From positions 186,001-250,000 of the forward strand of contig BPHC01000001.1 of assembly GCA_026003355.1 (NCBI GenBank): a stretch of DNA of 64,000 bases, written 5' to 3'. Below the pieces are notes generated by a model. It saw only the letters and a list, made by a program, of their open reading frames with translations. It was not told where the DNA came from and ran no database searches. The position numbers were made by a program, and so were the translations under genes. The stretch is from Cyclobacteriaceae bacterium. Its GTDB lineage: Bacteria > Bacteroidota > Bacteroidia > Cytophagales > Cyclobacteriaceae. The first letter of the stretch is position 1. Every line of letters begins with the position of its first letter. Below are positions 60,907 to 64,000 of the stretch, in pieces.

Positions 60907-63390
60907 GTGGCTGAAGACACCCCAAGCCAGGCACCGGGCCGGCACAGTATTGTACCCATAAACATTGAGGATGAAATGCGGGGCGCCTACATCGATTATT
61001 CGATGTCGGTTATCGTTTCTCGCGCCCTTCCCGATGTGCGCGATGGGCTGAAGCCGGTTCACCGCAGGGTGCTCTATGGCATGCTCGAACTGGGCGTAAA
61101 CTACAATAAGCCTTTTAAAAAATCGGCTCGTATTGTGGGGGAGGTTCTGGGTAAATACCACCCCCATGGTGACGCCTCGGTGTACGATACCATGGTGCGC
61201 ATGGCACAGGACTGGAACATGCGCTACCCCCTGGTAGACGGACAGGGAAACTTCGGGTCGATTGATGGCGACTCGCCTGCAGCCATGCGCTACACCGAAG
61301 CGCGGCTAAAGCGCATTGCCGAGGAAATGCTGGCCGATATCAACAAAGAAACCGTTGACTTTCAGCCCAACTTCGATGACTCCCTCACTGAACCTGTGGT
61401 GCTGCCCGGCAAGCTCCCCAACCTGCTGGTGAACGGTTCCAGCGGCATTGCCGTGGGAATGGCCACCAACATGGCCCCGCACAACCTGAACGAAGTAGCC
61501 GATGGCATCTGCGCCTATATTGACAACCCCGACATCAGTATTGAAGAACTGATGAAATACATCGTTGCACCCGACTTCCCGACCGGCGGCATTATTTATG
61601 GAACAGCCGGCGTGCGCGAAGCCTATGCCACAGGCAGGGGCCGGGTTACTGTACGGGCAAGAGCCGAAATTGTAACCGCTGGCAAAGACCGCGAGCAGAT
61701 AATCGTAACCGAAATACCTTACCAGGTTAACAAGGCGCAGATGATTGAAAAGACTGCGGCGCTCATTAACGAAAAGAAAATTGAAGGTATTTCAGATTTG
61801 CGCGATGAATCAGACCGCGAGGGCTTCAGAATTGTGTATGATCTGAAAAAAGATGCCATCGCCTCGGTAGTTCTGAACAATCTCTATAAATACACGCAGC
61901 TTCAGTCAACCTTCAGCATCAACAACGTAGCCCTGGTAAAGGGCCGGCCGCAAACGCTTAACCTAAAAGACCTTATACGCCATTTTGTTGATCACCGCCA
62001 TGAAGTGGTGGTGCGCAGAACCCGCTTTGAACTGAACGAAGCCGAAAAACGTGCGCATATTCTGGAAGGCTACCTCATTGCGCTGGATAACCTGGACGAG
62101 GTTATACAACTTATCCGTAACTCGGCCGATCCCGAAACCGCCAAGAACGGGCTGATGCAACGTTTCGGGCTTTCTGAAATTCAGGCCAAAGCCATCCTGG
62201 ACATGCGCCTGCAGCGGTTAACCGGTCTGGAACGCGACAAAATTCAGCAGGAATACAAAGAGGTAAAAGAACTTATTGCCCGGCTTACCGAAATTCTAGG
62301 CAACGAAAAACTGCGCATGCAGATTATTAAGGATGAGCTGAAGGAACTAAAAGAACGTTATGGCGATAAGCGCAGAACGGAAATCGTTCAAACGGAAGAA
62401 GACATTACCATAGAAGACATTATCCCCAACGAAGAAATGGTCATTACCATTTCCAACCAGGGGTATATTAAACGCACCTCCCTTTCGGAATACCGCACTC
62501 AGGGCAGGGGAGGCGTAGGTTCGCGTGGAGCCGCCACAAAAGATGACGACTTCACCGAACATTTGTTCATCGCGCAGGCACATAACTACCTGCTAATCTT
62601 TACCGAACAGGGAAAAGTTTATTGGAAAAGAGCCTTCGAAATCCCGGAAGGGGGCAAGGCATCGAAGGGCCGGGCCATTCAAAACCTTTTACAGATTAGC
62701 CCAGACGATGCCGTAAAGGCCATTATTAATGTACAAAACCTGGAGGACGAAGATTATTTGAAGCGGAATTTCGTGGTGCTGTGCACCGAACGGGGTACTA
62801 TTAAAAAAACCTCGCTTGAAGCCTATTCCAGGCCCCGGCAGGGAGGCATCCAGGCCATTACCATAAAAGAAGGCGACCGCCTGATAAATGCCTCGCTTAC
62901 CAACGGAAACAGCGAAATCATTATAGCCAAAACCGAAGGAAAAGCCGTGCGCTTCCACGAGTCGGATGTACGCCCCATGGGCCGTACGGCCGCTGGCGTT
63001 CGGGGTGTAACCCTCGACTCGCCAACCGATCGCGTAATTGGTATGGTGTGCATTGCGCGCCCCGACGTAAATTTGCTGGTCGTTTCCGAGAACGGATACG
63101 GCAAACGCTCGGCGCTGGACGACTACCGCATAACCAAAAGAGGAGGAAAAGGAGTAAAAACCATTAACATCACCGAAAAAACTGGCAAGCTTGTTGCAAT
63201 TGAAGAGGTAAGCGATGATGATGAACTAATGATTATTAACCGATCCGGCATTACCATTCGCATTAAGGTTAGCGACATTAGTGTGATGGGCCGGGCCACC
63301 CAGGGGGTGCGCCTCATTAAACTGAATGAAGACGACCGGATTTCATCGGTTGAAAAAATTCAACCAATGGACTCCCTCGAAAACGATTAA
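60907..63390 (+). CDS. gyrA: DNA gyrase subunit A
   Basis: DNA-cleaving subunit of gyrase. 827 residues from GTG 60907. N-terminal domain [20 protein letters not shown], quinolone region [20 protein letters not shown], catalytic Tyr129 in [10 protein letters not shown], and a C-terminal domain of six beta-pinwheel repeats with the GyrA box RGGVGSRG (in [12 protein letters not shown], about residue 535). Presence of the GyrA box favours gyrase over topoisomerase IV. At the position of E. coli Ser83 this protein has Ala90. Confidence 0.95.
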   Translation: MAEDTPSQAPGRHSIVPINIEDEMRGAYIDYSMSVIVSRALPDVRDGLKPVHRRVLYGMLELGVNYNKPFKKSARIVGEVLGKYHPHGDASVYDTMVRMAQDWNMRYPLVDGQGNFGSIDGDSPAAMRYTEARLKRIAEEMLADINKETVDFQPNFDDSLTEPVVLPGKLPNLLVNGSSGIAVGMATNMAPHNLNEVADGICAYIDNPDISIEELMKYIVAPDFPTGGIIYGTAGVREAYATGRGRVTVRARAEIVTAGKDREQIIVTEIPYQVNKAQMIEKTAALINEKKIEGISDLRDESDREGFRIVYDLKKDAIASVVLNNLYKYTQLQSTFSINNVALVKGRPQTLNLKDLIRHFVDHRHEVVVRRTRFELNEAEKRAHILEGYLIALDNLDEVIQLIRNSADPETAKNGLMQRFGLSEIQAKAILDMRLQRLTGLERDKIQQEYKEVKELIARLTEILGNEKLRMQIIKDELKELKERYGDKRRTEIVQTEEDITIEDIIPNEEMVITISNQGYIKRTSLSEYRTQGRGGVGSRGAATKDDDFTEHLFIAQAHNYLLIFTEQGKVYWKRAFEIPEGGKASKGRAIQNLLQISPDDAVKAIINVQNLEDEDYLKRNFVVLCTERGTIKKTSLEAYSRPRQGGIQAITIKEGDRLINASLTNGNSEIIIAKTEGKAVRFHESDVRPMGRTAAGVRGVTLDSPTDRVIGMVCIARPDVNLLVVSENGYGKRSALDDYRITKRGGKGVKTINITEKTGKLVAIEEVSDDDELMIINRSGITIRIKVSDISVMGRATQGVRLIKLNEDDRISSVEKIQPMDSLEND

Positions 63391-63417
63391 CCCATATATT
63401 TCAATCCATAACCAACC

Positions 63418-64000
63418 ATGAAACGACTACTCACCACGTGCCTCGCTGCTGTAACCGTGCTGGCTATGGCGCAGAAACCTGTTAAACCCAATATCAATAA
63501 GGCCTTTAATGCCTGGAACTACGGTAAAATTGCCGATGCCAAGGCCATTATTGATGTGAGCATGACTGACCCCAAGCTTTCGCTCGACCCCAAAACCTGG
63601 TTCTATGCGGGGCTTATTTACGCCAGCATTGATACGGCCTCAAACCCTGAGATACACAACCTTGCACCCGATGCTTTTGAAAAAGCAGTAAGCGCTTTTA
63701 AAAAGGCCGACGAACTAAAAGGAGGCAAGAGCGAGCTTTTCTATACCAGCACCAGCGGCTTTCCGGTACCCAAAACCATGGCCATAGATCAACTGGCCGG
63801 CTATTACCTCAACAAAGGTGCAGCAGCCTATCAGGAAGATGACTATAATGCTGCCGTAAAAGACTTTGAAAAAGTACAGCAGCTAAAACCCGATGACACC
63901 ACCTCTTTCTTCTACGCAGGTATTGCCGCCAACACCGATGAAAAATACGACCAGGCCAGATCATTCATGGAAAACTACCTGAAAAACGGCGGAAAGATGG
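63418..64000 (+). CDS. Secreted TPR protein, N-terminal 194 residues (runs off the window)
   Basis: Begins with a signal peptide (KRLLTTCLAAVTVLAMA, cut before QKPV) followed by TPR-like helices: KAFNAWNYGKIADAKAIIDV, TWFYAGLIYASI, YLNKGAAAYQEDDYNAAVKD, SFFYAGIAANTDEKYDQARS. Bacteroidota often carry such a periplasmic TPR gene directly behind gyrA. The spacer to gyrA is 27 bp, so co-transcription is likely. Confidence 0.85.
   Translation, partial: MKRLLTTCLAAVTVLAMAQKPVKPNINKAFNAWNYGKIADAKAIIDVSMTDPKLSLDPKTWFYAGLIYASIDTASNPEIHNLAPDAFEKAVSAFKKADELKGGKSELFYTSTSGFPVPKTMAIDQLAGYYLNKGAAAYQEDDYNAAVKDFEKVQQLKPDDTTSFFYAGIAANTDEKYDQARSFMENYLKNGGKM

Overview
The window is chromosomal DNA from a member of the Bacteroidota, most likely of the order Cytophagales (an inference from gene content, not a proven placement). 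Supporting signs are TTTG / TAnnTTTG-type promoters, scarce Shine-Dalgarno sites, a 287-residue primary sigma factor without region 1.1, a subtilase ending in a type IX secretion sorting domain, DUF3667 and DUF349 proteins, the bacillithiol enzyme BshB1 and one LptF/G-type permease. Coding density is high. Operons are tight, with many ATGA overlaps and convergent pairs whose stop codons share bases.

Layout. 1-3 kb: end of tyrS, beta-carbonic anhydrase, a small secreted protein, a MazG-like NTP pyrophosphohydrolase, and a two-gene unit of unknown small proteins behind a promoter with two near-identical palindromes. 3-6 kb: a zinc-ribbon membrane protein and the tail-specific protease Prc. 6.0-6.5 kb: a graveyard holding a YD-repeat scrap and a decayed IS3-type transposase. 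6.5-14.2 kb: LigD, PEP carboxylase, a TPR protein, Ku and another TPR protein, so the two NHEJ genes are split by ppc. 14.2-20.4 kb: DUF3667 protein, fatty acid hydroxylase family protein, a TetR/AarF pair, folC and trmB. 20.4-25.7 kb: a sugar or cyclitol catabolic cluster (MFS permease, Gfo/Idh/MocA dehydrogenase, two TIM-barrel epimerase-like proteins, a c-type cytochrome lipoprotein), with a LacI-family-type operator in its divergent promoter region. 25.8-37.2 kb: a five-gene alpha-glucan operon (amylase lipoprotein, GlgE, TreS-maltokinase fusion, GlgB, GH57/DUF3536). 37.2-40.9 kb: ROK glucokinase, PfkA and Pgi on the opposite strand. 41-49.9 kb: tRNA-Met(CAT), START-like protein, LptF/G permease, rpsO, pnp, rpoD, trxB, bshB1, pdxH, yqgE. 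50-64 kb: DUF349 protein, tRNA-Thr(TGT), LpxH-like phosphatase with a glycosyltransferase, a TrpF-like protein lacking the catalytic Cys, a lipoprotein, a T9SS subtilase, rpe, lpoB with a COG3014-like partner (both frameshifted), a beta-barrel-like protein, gyrA and the start of a TPR protein.

How the parts connect. The alpha-glucan operon encodes maltose-1-phosphate synthesis (maltokinase domain), its polymerisation (GlgE), branching (GlgB) and glucan trimming (amylase, GH57). The adjacent opposite-strand genes carry released glucose into glycolysis. The TreS domain of the fusion protein has Ala where the family has its catalytic Asp nucleophile, so trehalose probably does not enter by this route and maltose would have to come from elsewhere.

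The observations most worth a second look are: the TreS nucleophile loss; three genes each broken by one apparent surplus base just behind, or soon after, a secretion signal; the twin-operator small-gene unit at 2.2-2.8 kb; the divergent LacI-type operator at 21.7 kb; and several promoters that sit 3-4 nt before the start codon and imply leaderless mRNAs.
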